Shown: in pieces, positions 10,054 to 18,666 of the stretch
Numbering within the stretch: the stretch's first letter is position 1
Layout of the letters: every line of letters begins with the position of its first letter
Source: Deltaproteobacteria bacterium
GTDB taxonomy: Bacteria; JAGRBM01; JAHCIT01
DNA: 64,000 nucleotides
Reading direction: 5' to 3'
NCBI GenBank assembly: GCA_026129095.1
Contig: JAHCIT010000006.1
Span: 62,001-126,000 of the forward strand
The notes under the pieces: generated by a model
Database searches by the model: none
The model's input: the letters and a program-made list of their open reading frames with translations, nothing else
What the model was told of the DNA's origin: nothing
Translations under genes and position numbers: made by a program

Positions 10054-11484
10054 ATGACTGACCGCACAAACCGCAAAATCCTGCTCATAGCCCCGGAAAA
10101 CACGTTCGGAATCGGGTTTGCCCGGATTCCGAACCTGGGAATGGGCTACGCGGCGGCGGCGGCCAGAGCCGCAGGTTTCGGATTCGACTGGCTCGATGCG
10201 GCTGAAAAGCCCTTCAGTAGCGGCGACGTGCTACGCCAAGTCCAGAACGCCTCGCCGCCCTACACGGCAATCGGGCTGAACGTCTTTACTGCTTCGCTCT
10301 CCCCCTCGCGGAACCTCGCGGCGCAACTGGGAAAAATCCCAGGCATTCCGCCCCTCATCCTTGGCGGTCCGCACCCGACATTTGAGCCGGAAGAGACGTT
10401 CAGCGAGATACCCGCCGCCCGCTTCCTGTTCCTGGGCGAGTGCGAAGAGGGGCTGGGCCCCCTGCTGGACCTTCTCGCCGGTTCACTGGAGCCTTCTGAA
10501 CCCGAACTGGCAAAAATCCCGAACCTCTGCTGGCGAGCCCCTGACGGAACGATCCGGAAAAATCCGCGATCGTTTGTCGCCGACCTGGACCGGATCGGCA
10601 TGCTGCCATGGGACCGGATCCGGCCGGACCGGTACCCGCTGGCTCCCAACGGGATATTCTCCAGGCGCAACCGGATCGCGCCGATGATCGCCACCCGCGG
10701 CTGCCCGTATACCTGCACCTTCTGCGGCGCACCCAACAGCATGGGCAAGAAGATCCGCACCCGCTCGCCGGAGCACATGATCGAGGAGATCCGCTGGCTC
10801 CAGCGTGACTTCGGCATCCACGAAATCCACTTCATGGACGACAACTTCACGCTGGACCGCCGGTTCCTCAGGGCCTTCTGCGAAGCGGTCCTCAGGGCCG
10901 GACTCAGGTTCGACTGGGCCTGCCCGAACGGCGTCCGTCTCGATTCGCTTACCGAAGAAACCCTGCCGCTCATGGAACGGGCTGGCTGCTATTCGTTTGC
11001 CGTCGGCATCGAATCGGGCAGCCAGCGGGTGCTCGACCTGATCGAGAAGAAGCTCACCCTGGAGGAGATCGAGGAGAAAGTGGCTCTTGTCCGCCGCCTG
11101 ACGGATATTCGCATGACCGGATTTTTCGTCATCGGGCTTCCGGGCGAAACGGAGGCGGAGGTCAACCAGACGATCGATTTCGCACGGCGGCTGCCAATTC
11201 ACCGGGCCAACTTCTTCAACTACTCGCCGTTTCCGGGAAGCCCGATCTATGACCGGCTGAAGGCGGACGGGCGTCTGGACGGTCTCGACCTTTCCAGTCT
11301 CTACATACATCGCGTCCAGTATGCGTCCGACGAACTGGGACACGACCGCCTGAAAAGACTGCAGCGAAAGGCATATGTGAGTTTCTACGCCCGGCCGGGA
11401 GTACTGTGGGGAATCGCCCGCGAGATCAGATCGTTCAGCCAGGTGGCGACAATCGGACGCCGGGTCGGCCTGCTGGCCGGCTGA
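10054..11484 (+). CDS. B12-binding-domain radical SAM protein
   Basis: About 476 aa. Residues ~5-140 look like a cobalamin-binding Rossmann fold (KILLIAPENTFGIG start, then ILGGPHPTFEPEE and GECEEG). A radical SAM domain follows, with the cluster motif Cys-x3-Cys-x2-Cys in RGCPYTCTFCGAP, then MDDNFT, GIESG and GLPGET. This architecture belongs to the B12-dependent radical SAM (Elp3/MiaB-like) superfamily, which does methylations and rearrangements; the substrate cannot be told. I chose the ATG at 10054 because homology begins right after it; a TTG at 10003 is in frame. No strong ribosome site is adjacent. It converges on the topoisomerase VI gene with only 16 bases between stops. Confidence 0.85.
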   Translation: MTDRTNRKILLIAPENTFGIGFARIPNLGMGYAAAAARAAGFGFDWLDAAEKPFSSGDVLRQVQNASPPYTAIGLNVFTASLSPSRNLAAQLGKIPGIPPLILGGPHPTFEPEETFSEIPAARFLFLGECEEGLGPLLDLLAGSLEPSEPELAKIPNLCWRAPDGTIRKNPRSFVADLDRIGMLPWDRIRPDRYPLAPNGIFSRRNRIAPMIATRGCPYTCTFCGAPNSMGKKIRTRSPEHMIEEIRWLQRDFGIHEIHFMDDNFTLDRRFLRAFCEAVLRAGLRFDWACPNGVRLDSLTEETLPLMERAGCYSFAVGIESGSQRVLDLIEKKLTLEEIEEKVALVRRLTDIRMTGFFVIGLPGETEAEVNQTIDFARRLPIHRANFFNYSPFPGSPIYDRLKADGRLDGLDLSSLYIHRVQYASDELGHDRLKRLQRKAYVSFYARPGVLWGIAREIRSFSQVATIGRRVGLLAG

Positions 11485-11500
11485 AACGGTTTTCCTGCGG

Positions 11501-13297
11501 CTATTCCGCCGCCTGTGCTGCGGCAGCTTCCCTGTCGGCGGCGCGAAGGATGGCCAGTTCCTCATCGGAGACAGTGCCCTTGCGACGGATCGGGAGCGCA
11601 GTGGCACGGGTCCGTTCCAGCACTTTCCGGAGCCGGTCGGTCACTTCCTGTTCCTGCTTCTGGTTCAATTCGAGCAGGAGCCGCAGTGCCTCGCCCACCA
11701 GCGGGATGTATTTCTGCATGTAGCTGCGCTTGGCGAACTCGTCGGCCGTGCGGCGCTGGCCGCTCACGTAGAGCTTGAGGCGGCGTCCGCATTCCTGGAT
11801 GGCGAGCTTGATCTCCTTGATGATCTCGTCGTAGTGGGCGATCGCTTCCTTCGATTCGCTGGTGAACGGTACCCACACGCTGGCCATGTGGACCATCACA
11901 ACGAATGGGCCGGTGGGCAGGGCGCCACGCGATTGCTGCAGGCCGTACGATTTCCAGTCGGTCGTCAGCACGGAACGATGAATGGCGCAGGCACCCTGCT
12001 GGTACTGGAGCGGCACCCGGTTGGCGAACCGGAACACGTCGCAGAGTTCATCGGCCGGCAGGTCGCCGCCATAGGCGAGCCCCACCTCGATCTGGAAGGG
12101 ATTTCCCCGGTAGACGACGGGCTTGCGCGTCGTCGAAGTGACGAACGCCGCCTTGAACCTCGCCTTGAGGCTGGCTTCCAGGCGGGCCTCGCCGATGGGG
12201 GAAAGGCAGTTCGACGGCGGCGCCATGATCTTCACGGTCTGCATCGCCTTGTAAAGCGCCTCGATGTCGTGGGCGGTCAGGTTACGGGGTTTCGCCGAGG
12301 GCTTTACCTTCGCCATCTGGCAGATTTCCTCGGCGATCATGTCCGACACCCGGGAGAAATCGCCCTTGAGCGCCGACTTCACTGTATGCCCGGATGTGTC
12401 CTGGAGCATCTTGATGAGCATGCCGAGTTCGACCCCGTGCGGATGGGGCTTGATCTCCAGCGCCTCGACCGGGAGTTCCTCGGATGCACGCTCGTAGATC
12501 ACCGCCTCGCCCGCGGGCGGACGGAAGATGATCCGGGCATGGGGGTTCGAAACCGCGGTGAGCATCAGGTACTCGTCCACCGACCGCTTGCCCTTCTTGT
12601 AAAGGCCGGAGAGTTCCAGCTCCACGCGTGTTCCGTGGGGCTTTTCATACTTCTCGTCCACCGTCTCGTTCGACATTTCCGGCTGGTTGAGGCGCGTATT
12701 CAGCGTGATGTCCAGCGCCACCGCCGGACGGCCTTTCCCGGTGCGCGACACCACGTGAACCGGCTTGCCGGTCGTCAGTTGCGCGTACATGCCTGCTGCC
12801 GATATCCCGATTCCCTGCTGGCCCCGGCTCTGCTTCAGCCGGTGGAACTTGGAACCGTACAGCAGCTTTCCGAACACCTTGGGGATCTGTGGCTTGGGTA
12901 TGCCGGGGCCGTTGTCGTCAATGGCAATCCGGTACCGGCCTTCGGAAATTTCCCTGATGGCGACCTCGATTTCCGGCAGGATCCCGGCTTCCTCGCAGGC
13001 GTCGAGCGCGTTGTCGACCGCCTCCTTGATCGCCGTGAGCATCGCCTTCTGGGGATTGTCGAAACCGAGCAGATGGCGGTTCTTCGTGAAGAACTCGGAG
13101 ACCGATATCTCCCGCTGCTTCTTCGCCATGTCCTCGGCCGAGGCGCGACGCTGCGGACGCTTCGGCTCAGGCGCGGTGGAAGGCTTTTCAGCCAGTGCTT
13201 TTGCGGGTTTCGTGGGCACCGGTTTCGCCGGTGATTCCGCCACTGCCATCAGATCGAGCTGGGAACTCGCCTTGGAGGGCTTTGCTTTGCGGGCCAT
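11501..13297 (-). CDS. top6B: DNA topoisomerase VI subunit B (GHKL ATPase subunit)
   Basis: About 598 aa from ATG 13297 (a GTG at 13339 is in frame). It has a Lys/Pro-rich N-terminal extension, then the Bergerat ATP fold: N-box EAVDNALDACE, G1 box DDNGPGI and G2 box GQQGIGISAAGMY. A Top6B-type H2TH/transducer region follows, including FRFANRVPLQYQQGACAIHR. Topoisomerase VI is a type IIB enzyme that passes one duplex through another; the cleavage activity sits in the Spo11-like A subunit. The family is standard in archaea and plants and patchy in bacteria. No A subunit is visible in this window. Likely the last gene of an operon with the two small genes at 13453 and 13859. Confidence 0.92.
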   Translation of the reverse strand: MARKAKPSKASSQLDLMAVAESPAKPVPTKPAKALAEKPSTAPEPKRPQRRASAEDMAKKQREISVSEFFTKNRHLLGFDNPQKAMLTAIKEAVDNALDACEEAGILPEIEVAIREISEGRYRIAIDDNGPGIPKPQIPKVFGKLLYGSKFHRLKQSRGQQGIGISAAGMYAQLTTGKPVHVVSRTGKGRPAVALDITLNTRLNQPEMSNETVDEKYEKPHGTRVELELSGLYKKGKRSVDEYLMLTAVSNPHARIIFRPPAGEAVIYERASEELPVEALEIKPHPHGVELGMLIKMLQDTSGHTVKSALKGDFSRVSDMIAEEICQMAKVKPSAKPRNLTAHDIEALYKAMQTVKIMAPPSNCLSPIGEARLEASLKARFKAAFVTSTTRKPVVYRGNPFQIEVGLAYGGDLPADELCDVFRFANRVPLQYQQGACAIHRSVLTTDWKSYGLQQSRGALPTGPFVVMVHMASVWVPFTSESKEAIAHYDEIIKEIKLAIQECGRRLKLYVSGQRRTADEFAKRSYMQKYIPLVGEALRLLLELNQKQEQEVTDRLRKVLERTRATALPIRRKGTVSDEELAILRAADREAAAAQAAE

Positions 13298-13452
13298 GAC
13301 GTACACAACTTCCGGACCCGGCGCGCCCCCACTCACCAACAGTCAAAACGCCGGAGTCTCCAACGGTCAGGAGTGACTATCTTGCACAAAAATGGCCCTG
13401 AGGTCCACTGCACAACCCTCCGCTTGGGCGCGGGTTCCGGACGTGCAGCAGT

Positions 13453-13830
13453 TCACCCGCCGCCTTCTTCGGGTGCCTCGCCATCGAATGCCTCGGCCAG
13501 TTCGCGCTCGGTGGCCGTGGCGTAATCGAGTCCGAAGGCATCGTGCCAGAACTGGACGCTGTGTTTTTTCCCGATCAGGCGGGCCACGTCAAAAACCGAA
13601 TCGGCACTGTCGTCGTTATCATCATCAAAACTGAAGCGGATGTGGAGCTCGACCGCCGTTTCCCCGCGAAGCTCCTTCGCATGGGAAAGATCAATGACCG
13701 CGCCGGTATGCAGTTCCACTTTAAACTCATCGCCGCTCGGCCTGGCACGCGGATAGTTGCGTATATCCTCGACGATCTCGCGCCAGCGGATCTCGGCGCC
13801 CGGCTGACGCACGCGAATGGTATAGAGCAT
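13453..13830 (-). CDS. Hypothetical acidic protein
   Basis: 125 aa, ATG at 13830 with GGAGG about 8 bases upstream. No family is recognised. The N-terminal ~60 residues look beta-rich (MLYTIRVRQPGAEIRW, then FKVELHTGAVIDLS). The middle has an acidic stretch FSFDDDNDD, and the C-terminus is Glu/Gly-rich. No signal peptide or membrane segment, so probably cytoplasmic. It lies 28 bases after the 13859 gene and upstream of top6B on the same strand, so co-transcription is likely. Confidence 0.65.
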   Translation of the reverse strand: MLYTIRVRQPGAEIRWREIVEDIRNYPRARPSGDEFKVELHTGAVIDLSHAKELRGETAVELHIRFSFDDDNDDSADSVFDVARLIGKKHSVQFWHDAFGLDYATATERELAEAFDGEAPEEGGG

Positions 13831-13858
13831 GAGCGTCCCTCCGCGCCCCTGCGGCCCT

Positions 13859-14467
13859 TTAACGGCCGCCGGTCGACAGCCCCTTCTTCAGTTCCAGAAG
13901 CCGCTGTTTTTCCTCGACGGTGAGCGATTCGTCACTGAAGTTCCGTGACATCATCTCGTCCAGATAGCGGTCGTAATCCTCGTTCTTGCGCTGCATGCGG
14001 GCCAGCTCGGTTGCTATCTCCACGCTCTTCACCCGTATTTCCGCATGATACGGATAGAGATAGAGTGCCATGGACGTTTTGGCATCCTCCCACAGATAGC
14101 GTTTCGCGCCATCCTTTTCGTCCTGGCTGATTGGCTGTCCGTAGCGGGCGGTAAAGGACGAATACATCTGCTGGTTGACATCCTTGCTGGTCAGTTTCAC
14201 CCGGATGTAGAAAAGCTTTCCCTGAAACAGCCGGTATTCACTGAACCCGTTATTCGGAAACGAGTAGCTCGTGTAAACGGTGATGTGCGGCTGAAACCGG
14301 TCCACGTCCTCGGCGAGGTTGCGTATCCGCTCGCGAAGGTCCTCGATCGTCATGCCCCACTGGGCCATCTGGAATCCTTCCGGAAGGCGGGAGGCATGCC
14401 CCGCAGCCGGGCACAGGACGCTCAGGGCAAGCGCCACAACGGCGCTTCTGGCAAGGGTGCGAAACAT
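13859..14467 (-). CDS. Secreted hypothetical protein
   Basis: 202 aa. An N-terminal signal peptide (MFRTLARSAVVALALS, cleavage near AGHAS) predicts export to the periplasm. The mature part contains QMAQWGMTIEDLRERIRNL, a pattern common in small periplasmic proteins of unknown function, then a beta-rich middle (FQGKLFYIRVKLTS) and a helical charged tail. The ATG at 14467 has only a weak AAAGATA ribosome site. It heads the probable operon leading to top6B, although its export suggests no direct topoisomerase role. Confidence 0.7.
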   Translation of the reverse strand: MFRTLARSAVVALALSVLCPAAGHASRLPEGFQMAQWGMTIEDLRERIRNLAEDVDRFQPHITVYTSYSFPNNGFSEYRLFQGKLFYIRVKLTSKDVNQQMYSSFTARYGQPISQDEKDGAKRYLWEDAKTSMALYLYPYHAEIRVKSVEIATELARMQRKNEDYDRYLDEMMSRNFSDESLTVEEKQRLLELKKGLSTGGR

Positions 14468-14634
14468 TATCTTTAATCTAATACCATGGTCCGGATTGGC
14501 CGGTCAAAACAGCGTTTATTCGGTCTTTATCAGGGCCAAATGCCCGGAATAACGCCGCTTGCGAAAACCGTGAAAAAGCCCCATATTCCGGGTGGACGCC
14601 GCACCCCCGGCGTGGGGCGACGTCCGGTAAAACC

Positions 14635-14913
14635 ATGAGCGACACCGGTTCCGCTGCACACTTTACCATCTACACCACCCCCATCTGCCCGTTCTGCGTC
14701 AGTGCCAAGCGTCTGCTGACACAGCGTGGATACCGGTTCCGCGAGATATCGGCAGCCGACCCGGAAGTCCGGACGGAAATCTCCAGCCGGAGCGGCATGC
14801 GTACCGTGCCGGTGATCTACCTTGGAGACCGGCTGATTGGCGGGTACATGGAACTGGCCGAACTGGACCAGAAGGGCGAACTGGCGAAACTGTTGGCTAG
14901 CCCGGCGGAATGA
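14635..14913 (+). CDS. grxC: Glutaredoxin
   Basis: 92 aa. The thioredoxin-fold redox centre is Cys-Pro-Phe-Cys in TTPICPFCVSAKRLL, and the cis-proline motif TVPVIYLGD and the glutathione-binding GGYMELAEL are both present. The length fits glutaredoxin 3 (GrxC). It reduces disulfides and glutathione mixed disulfides in the cytoplasm. Single gene, convergent with the DUF547 gene only 9 bases away. A TAAAAC-like -10 close to the start and the lack of a clear ribosome site suggest a short-leader or leaderless message. Confidence 0.88.
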   Translation: MSDTGSAAHFTIYTTPICPFCVSAKRLLTQRGYRFREISAADPEVRTEISSRSGMRTVPVIYLGDRLIGGYMELAELDQKGELAKLLASPAE

Positions 14914-14922
14914 CCCCGCCAG

Positions 14923-16062
14923 CTATGGCCGGGGAATGAACCTGACCGGCGGAGCGTCATCCGAATCCGGCTGCTCAGGCATCTCTTCACCGACGGTCTC
15001 TCCCTTTACATCCGGGGCATCCGTCAGCGGCAGCGGCTGCCTGTCTTCGTCTCCAGCCTCGCTGCCGGGGGCCGGTGCAGCCGGCGGAGACGTATCCGGC
15101 AGGCGCCAGTCAAAATAGCTGTACCGGATCTTGTAGTTTTCGGGATCGATCGCCATCCGTTCCTGCCGGTCCAGAAACGGCATGATGAACCTGAGCAGTA
15201 TCTGAATGTCGCCGGCGTCTTCCTCTTCTTCCCAGCGGGAAACCGGACGGCTCTGGTGGACCGGAAGCGGTCCGCCCTCTTGAGTCATGATCCGTTCCCG
15301 GTCCCATAGCAGCACCGGCGAGAGAAACAGCGTCTTGTCAGGCCCTGACCGGTAGTAGTTCTCCCGCTGGCGGAAGAACGACTGAACCCGCCGGTCGAGA
15401 TAACTGTCGAACCGCACACCGCCCGGCAGTTCGGCCGGAATCGGGGCGCCCGACCTTCCGCCGCGAGCGAGCACGAAAGGCCATCTGGGATCGGGGAACT
15501 CTTTCCAGAGCACATCGTTCTCAATCGACCTGAGCGTATGGCGTTCGCCACCGGCACGAATGGCCCGTGCCGTCCAGAAACCCGGCACGCGGCGTACCGA
15601 ATCGGCATGGTCCCCGGGGTCGGGAGCGGCGCCCACCGGCCGCACACGCTCCGGTGGATAGTGGTCGAGAATCGAGGCGACCAGAAGCCCATGGTACACA
15701 CAGAACCAGTAGGCCTTGCGGTCCTCCACCGAACGGTTGCGAAGCATCTCGGCATTCACGCGGGCAGCCTTGGAGAGAAACCGGTCGATCTGGTCCCTGC
15801 GGGCGAGAAGTTCCCGGAAGTTGATCCATCCCCGTTCGTCCACGAGTCCACGAAGTGCGCCGTTGTAGTCAGTACGGTCGAGAACGATCACCGACCCGCC
15901 GGCGGGCGGCGCCAGTGCGGCAAGGACTGCTGCCGTCAGGAACGCCGCTACTAGCGGCGTTCGAGTGCGCGCCCGGCCTTGCGCCGGTCGCGCCGGATCG
16001 TGCGGAGATAGAGGCGGCCGAACCAGACGAGCCCGGCCGCGATCAGGGCGTACAGGAACCAC
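14923..16062 (-). CDS. DUF547-like exported protein (start uncertain)
   Basis: Up to 379 aa. The core resembles DUF547: AYWFCVYHGLLVASILDHYP, then FPDPRWPFVLARGGRSG and FDSYLDRRVQSFF. In the family the segment after the PR motif usually carries Cys residues (CGAKSC-like); here both are Gly, so a thiol role is unlikely. A hydrophobic signal-like stretch (PLVAAFLTAAVLAALAPPAG) begins around residue 36. The only standard start in frame is GTG 16062, 112 bases inside the TPR gene; no ATG, GTG or TTG lies just before the signal. The C-terminus is Pro/Asp-rich and low complexity. Co-directional with and overlapping the TPR gene. Confidence 0.65.
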   Translation of the reverse strand: MVPVRPDRGRARLVRPPLSPHDPARPAQGRARTRTPLVAAFLTAAVLAALAPPAGGSVIVLDRTDYNGALRGLVDERGWINFRELLARRDQIDRFLSKAARVNAEMLRNRSVEDRKAYWFCVYHGLLVASILDHYPPERVRPVGAAPDPGDHADSVRRVPGFWTARAIRAGGERHTLRSIENDVLWKEFPDPRWPFVLARGGRSGAPIPAELPGGVRFDSYLDRRVQSFFRQRENYYRSGPDKTLFLSPVLLWDRERIMTQEGGPLPVHQSRPVSRWEEEEDAGDIQILLRFIMPFLDRQERMAIDPENYKIRYSYFDWRLPDTSPPAAPAPGSEAGDEDRQPLPLTDAPDVKGETVGEEMPEQPDSDDAPPVRFIPRP

Positions 16063-16982
16063 TGGTACAGTCTGACATACAGAACGAGCATGTCGAGCAC
16101 GAGTACGAAATTGGGATCGATTTCGATCAGTTTCTTGTAGGACTGGATGGAACCCCGCAGATCGCCCATGTCTCTCAAGGTATAGGCGCGGCCCAGATGC
16201 GCCGGCCGGTAGTCCGGATGGCCGGCCAGCACCGCATCGAACGCCCGAAGGGCCTCTTCGAACTTCTTTTCCTTGTGATCGACCCAGGCAAGGTTGTTGC
16301 GGGCCTCCACGAACTCCGGATCAAGAACGAGTGCCTTCCGGAATGCCTCCCTGGCCGACATCAGCTTCCCCTGCTGGAACCGGGCGAAACCGAGTGAGGT
16401 CCACAGGCGGGGGTCTTCCGGCGATTTTTCGACCAGCACATGAAAATCGGCTTCGGCCAGCGCAAAGTCGCCGGTCACGAAAAGGCGCGACTCCCCCCGG
16501 AATGCACGAAGCACAACGTCGTCTGGCTGCGCCGCGATCTCCTCCTCAAGGAACCGGTATGCCTCATCGTCCCGCCGCTGGCTGAAATAGACCTGAGCGA
16601 GGGCGGTTCTGTACGAATTCTCGGCCGGATTTTTCGTGATCAGATCCTTGAGGAAGGAAATCCCCTCCTCCACTGAACCTGCCCGCACCTTCACTTCGGC
16701 ATAGAGCAGGTGCCCCTTGGGATTGTCCGGCTCCAGCGCCAGCGCCTTTTTGGCCAGTTCGACAGCACCCGCCGGATTGTGGTTCGGACCCGGCGAGAGC
16801 CGGATAAATGCCTGCCGGTACAATTCGCGGGTTTCTTCCTGTTCGAGGAAGCCGAACCGGCCGCCGTCCGGCATGGCTACCCGTTCCAGCGACGAAGGGC
16901 TGGCGGACTGCTGGGCTGCCGCCTGGCCGGCAAGGGCCAGCACCACCACCGTCAGCTTGAACACCCGCCCCACATGCCGCAT
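15951..16982 (-). CDS. TPR-repeat protein with signal peptide and C-terminal membrane anchor
   Basis: 343 aa from ATG 16982, chosen because GGAG lies 8 bases upstream and a signal peptide (VFKLTVVVLALAGQAAAQQ) follows. An upstream ATG at 17033 would overlap the divergent gene's start. At least five TPR-like helical pairs are visible (for example AVELAKKALALEPDNPKGHLLYAEV and AREAFRKALVLDPEFVEARNNLA). A membrane helix near the C-terminus (FLYALIAAGLVWFGRLYL) is followed by a basic tail, so the repeats probably face the periplasm as a protein-protein scaffold. Overlaps the DUF547 gene downstream. Confidence 0.8.
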   Translation of the reverse strand: MRHVGRVFKLTVVVLALAGQAAAQQSASPSSLERVAMPDGGRFGFLEQEETRELYRQAFIRLSPGPNHNPAGAVELAKKALALEPDNPKGHLLYAEVKVRAGSVEEGISFLKDLITKNPAENSYRTALAQVYFSQRRDDEAYRFLEEEIAAQPDDVVLRAFRGESRLFVTGDFALAEADFHVLVEKSPEDPRLWTSLGFARFQQGKLMSAREAFRKALVLDPEFVEARNNLAWVDHKEKKFEEALRAFDAVLAGHPDYRPAHLGRAYTLRDMGDLRGSIQSYKKLIEIDPNFVLVLDMLVLYVRLYQWFLYALIAAGLVWFGRLYLRTIRRDRRKAGRALERR

Positions 16983-17031
16983 GATCGCTCCGCCCGGCCC
17001 CGCCGGAATCCGTCTCTCCGGAGCCCTGTTC

Positions 17032-17397
17032 ATGTCCGCCGATACGCCCCCCCCTGCCCGGACGTCCGGGGACGATCCGCTCGAAAAGGCGGAACGGTTA
17101 TCGGCGGAACTGTGCACGGTGCTCAAACTGCTGCCTCCAGCCGAACAACTCCTAGTCCTTCGTTCTCTCTCGGACAAGATCGATTCGACCGTTCCGCTCA
17201 CCCGCCATGAACAACGGCGGAACCGGCTGGCGCTGGTTTTTGCCGTTTTTCTGACCGTTGCGGGCGCCGCCCTCTATGGCGTGGAACGGATGAAGGGAAC
17301 CAACGGGATGACCGGCGGGACCGTCATGCTTCTGGGGCTCATCCTGCTTGCCGGAGCTCTGTCACCCTATCTGGTGCGGCTTCTCCGCAAGCCGTAG
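17032..17397 (+). CDS. Small membrane protein of unknown function
   Basis: 121 aa. A soluble acidic N-terminal ~65 residues (including LEKAERLSAELCTVLKLLPP) is followed by two predicted membrane helices (LALVFAVFLTVAGAALYGV and TVMLLGLILLAGALSPYLV) and a basic end. GGAG about 9 bases before the ATG supports the start. Its start lies 50 bases from that of the divergent TPR gene. No family recognised. Confidence 0.65.
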   Translation: MSADTPPPARTSGDDPLEKAERLSAELCTVLKLLPPAEQLLVLRSLSDKIDSTVPLTRHEQRRNRLALVFAVFLTVAGAALYGVERMKGTNGMTGGTVMLLGLILLAGALSPYLVRLLRKP

Positions 17398-17426
17398 CCA
17401 TATTCGGTCCCCGTTGCAGTTTTTCT

Positions 17427-17455
17427 CTGGACGAGCCCGAAACGGGGCCTATACT
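17427..17455 (+). promoter_or_regulatory. Candidate sigma-70-type promoter for ftsY (leaderless)
   Basis: CTGGAC at 17427-17432, a 17-base spacer and TATACT at 17450-17455. The ATG of ftsY is at 17464, only 8 bases after the -10 box, and no ribosome site precedes it. Transcription would start almost at the start codon. Confidence 0.5.
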
Positions 17456-17463
17456 CGCGGCCG

Positions 17464-18615
17464 ATGGAATTCATTCACCAGAACCTTTACTGGATCGTCC
17501 CGCTCGCACTCGCTCTCGGCTTTCTGGCGGCCGCCTTCATCTGGAAACGTCTTCCGCCGCCGGAAGTTTCCTCGCCCGGACAGGAGATTCCGCCGCCTGA
17601 ACAGCCAGATGCGGAAACAGTTCCGGCTGTGCCCGCACCCGCCGCTCCTCCGGCCCTGCCGCCATCTCCAGCTACGGAACCCGAGCCTTCCGCGCCCGAG
17701 CGGGAAGAACCCGCAACACCGGATTACGACGGCGGGCTCAAGCGCACGCGCGGTATTTTCGCACGGCTCCGGTCCATACTCGCCGGACAGCCGGCCATCG
17801 GGCCATCCACCTGGGACGACCTCGAGGAACTGCTCATTACCGCGGACATCGGCGTCAAGACGACCGAGGCCCTGATCTCCCAGGTCCGGGCGAAGAAACC
17901 CAAGGACCCCGATGCTGTCCGGCAGGAACTTCGCGTCGCCATCCTGAAAATCCTGGAAACGGTGGAACATGCCGATCCGGTGCAAACCGGCCTGAAGCCA
18001 CGCGTGGTGATGATCGCCGGCGTCAACGGTGTCGGGAAAACCACGACTATCGGCAAGATAGCGCACCACTACCGCAAGGCCGGTCTCAGCCTGATGCTCG
18101 GCGCGGCCGACACCTTCCGGGCGGCGGCCGTGGATCAGCTGGATGTCTGGTGCCAGCGCACCGGCGCGGAAATCGTCCGTGGCAGGGAGAATGCCGATCC
18201 GTCCGGCGTCGCCTACGAATCGGTCGAGCAGGCAAAAAAGCGGGGCATGGATGTGCTTATCGTTGACACTGCCGGGCGGCTGCACACGGCCACGAACCTG
18301 ATGGAAGAGCTCAAGAAGGTGAAGCGGGTGATCGGCAAGGCGATGGAAGGCGCCCCTCACGAGGTCTGGCTGGTCGTGGACGGCACCACTGGACAGAACG
18401 CCATCAGCCAGGTCCGGGAGTTCCACCAGGCGCTTGCCCTCACCGGCCTGATCGTCACCAAACTCGATGGAACCTCCAAGGGCGGAGCGCTCATCTCGAT
18501 CGTCAACGAGTTCAGGCTCCCGGTCCGCTATATCGGTGTCGGCGAGCGGCTCGCCGACCTGACGCCCTTCGATCCCGGCCGGTTCGTCAGTGAAATCTTC
18601 CGCGAGGGCGAATAA
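17464..18615 (+). CDS. ftsY: Signal recognition particle receptor FtsY
   Basis: 383 aa. An N-terminal membrane helix (WIVPLALALGFLAAAFIW) and a Pro/Glu-rich linker of ~70 residues precede the N domain (from about residue 90) and the SRP GTPase G domain. GTPase motifs are all present: GVNGVGKTTTIGK (P-loop), DTFRAAAVDQL, VDTAGR, TKLDGTSKGG and GVGERLADLTPF. FtsY docks ribosome-SRP complexes at the inner membrane for co-translational insertion. A true N-terminal membrane anchor is less common than the peripheral form of E. coli and recalls myxobacterial or actinobacterial FtsY. First gene of a probable cluster to 21495. Confidence 0.96.
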   Translation: MEFIHQNLYWIVPLALALGFLAAAFIWKRLPPPEVSSPGQEIPPPEQPDAETVPAVPAPAAPPALPPSPATEPEPSAPEREEPATPDYDGGLKRTRGIFARLRSILAGQPAIGPSTWDDLEELLITADIGVKTTEALISQVRAKKPKDPDAVRQELRVAILKILETVEHADPVQTGLKPRVVMIAGVNGVGKTTTIGKIAHHYRKAGLSLMLGAADTFRAAAVDQLDVWCQRTGAEIVRGRENADPSGVAYESVEQAKKRGMDVLIVDTAGRLHTATNLMEELKKVKRVIGKAMEGAPHEVWLVVDGTTGQNAISQVREFHQALALTGLIVTKLDGTSKGGALISIVNEFRLPVRYIGVGERLADLTPFDPGRFVSEIFREGE

Positions 18616-18627
18616 CTCCCGGTTCCG

Positions 18628-18656
18628 TTGCCCGTCCCGGCGTCCGGGCGTATTCT
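18628..18656 (+). promoter_or_regulatory. Candidate promoter for the 18667 gene (leaderless)
   Basis: TTGCCC at 18628-18633, a 17-base spacer and TATTCT at 18651-18656. The ATG at 18667 comes 10 bases later with no Shine-Dalgarno, the same arrangement as at ftsY. Confidence 0.45.
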
Positions 18657-18666
18657 TGAGGCCGCG

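Noticed and set aside
10483-11607. 374-codon minus-strand frame opposite the radical SAM gene
   Set aside because: No family motif; overlaps a gene with complete conserved motifs.
11834-13234. 466-codon plus-strand frame opposite top6B
   Set aside because: Antisense to a clearly conserved protein; composition is His/Arg/Gly-rich as expected for a shadow in GC-rich DNA.
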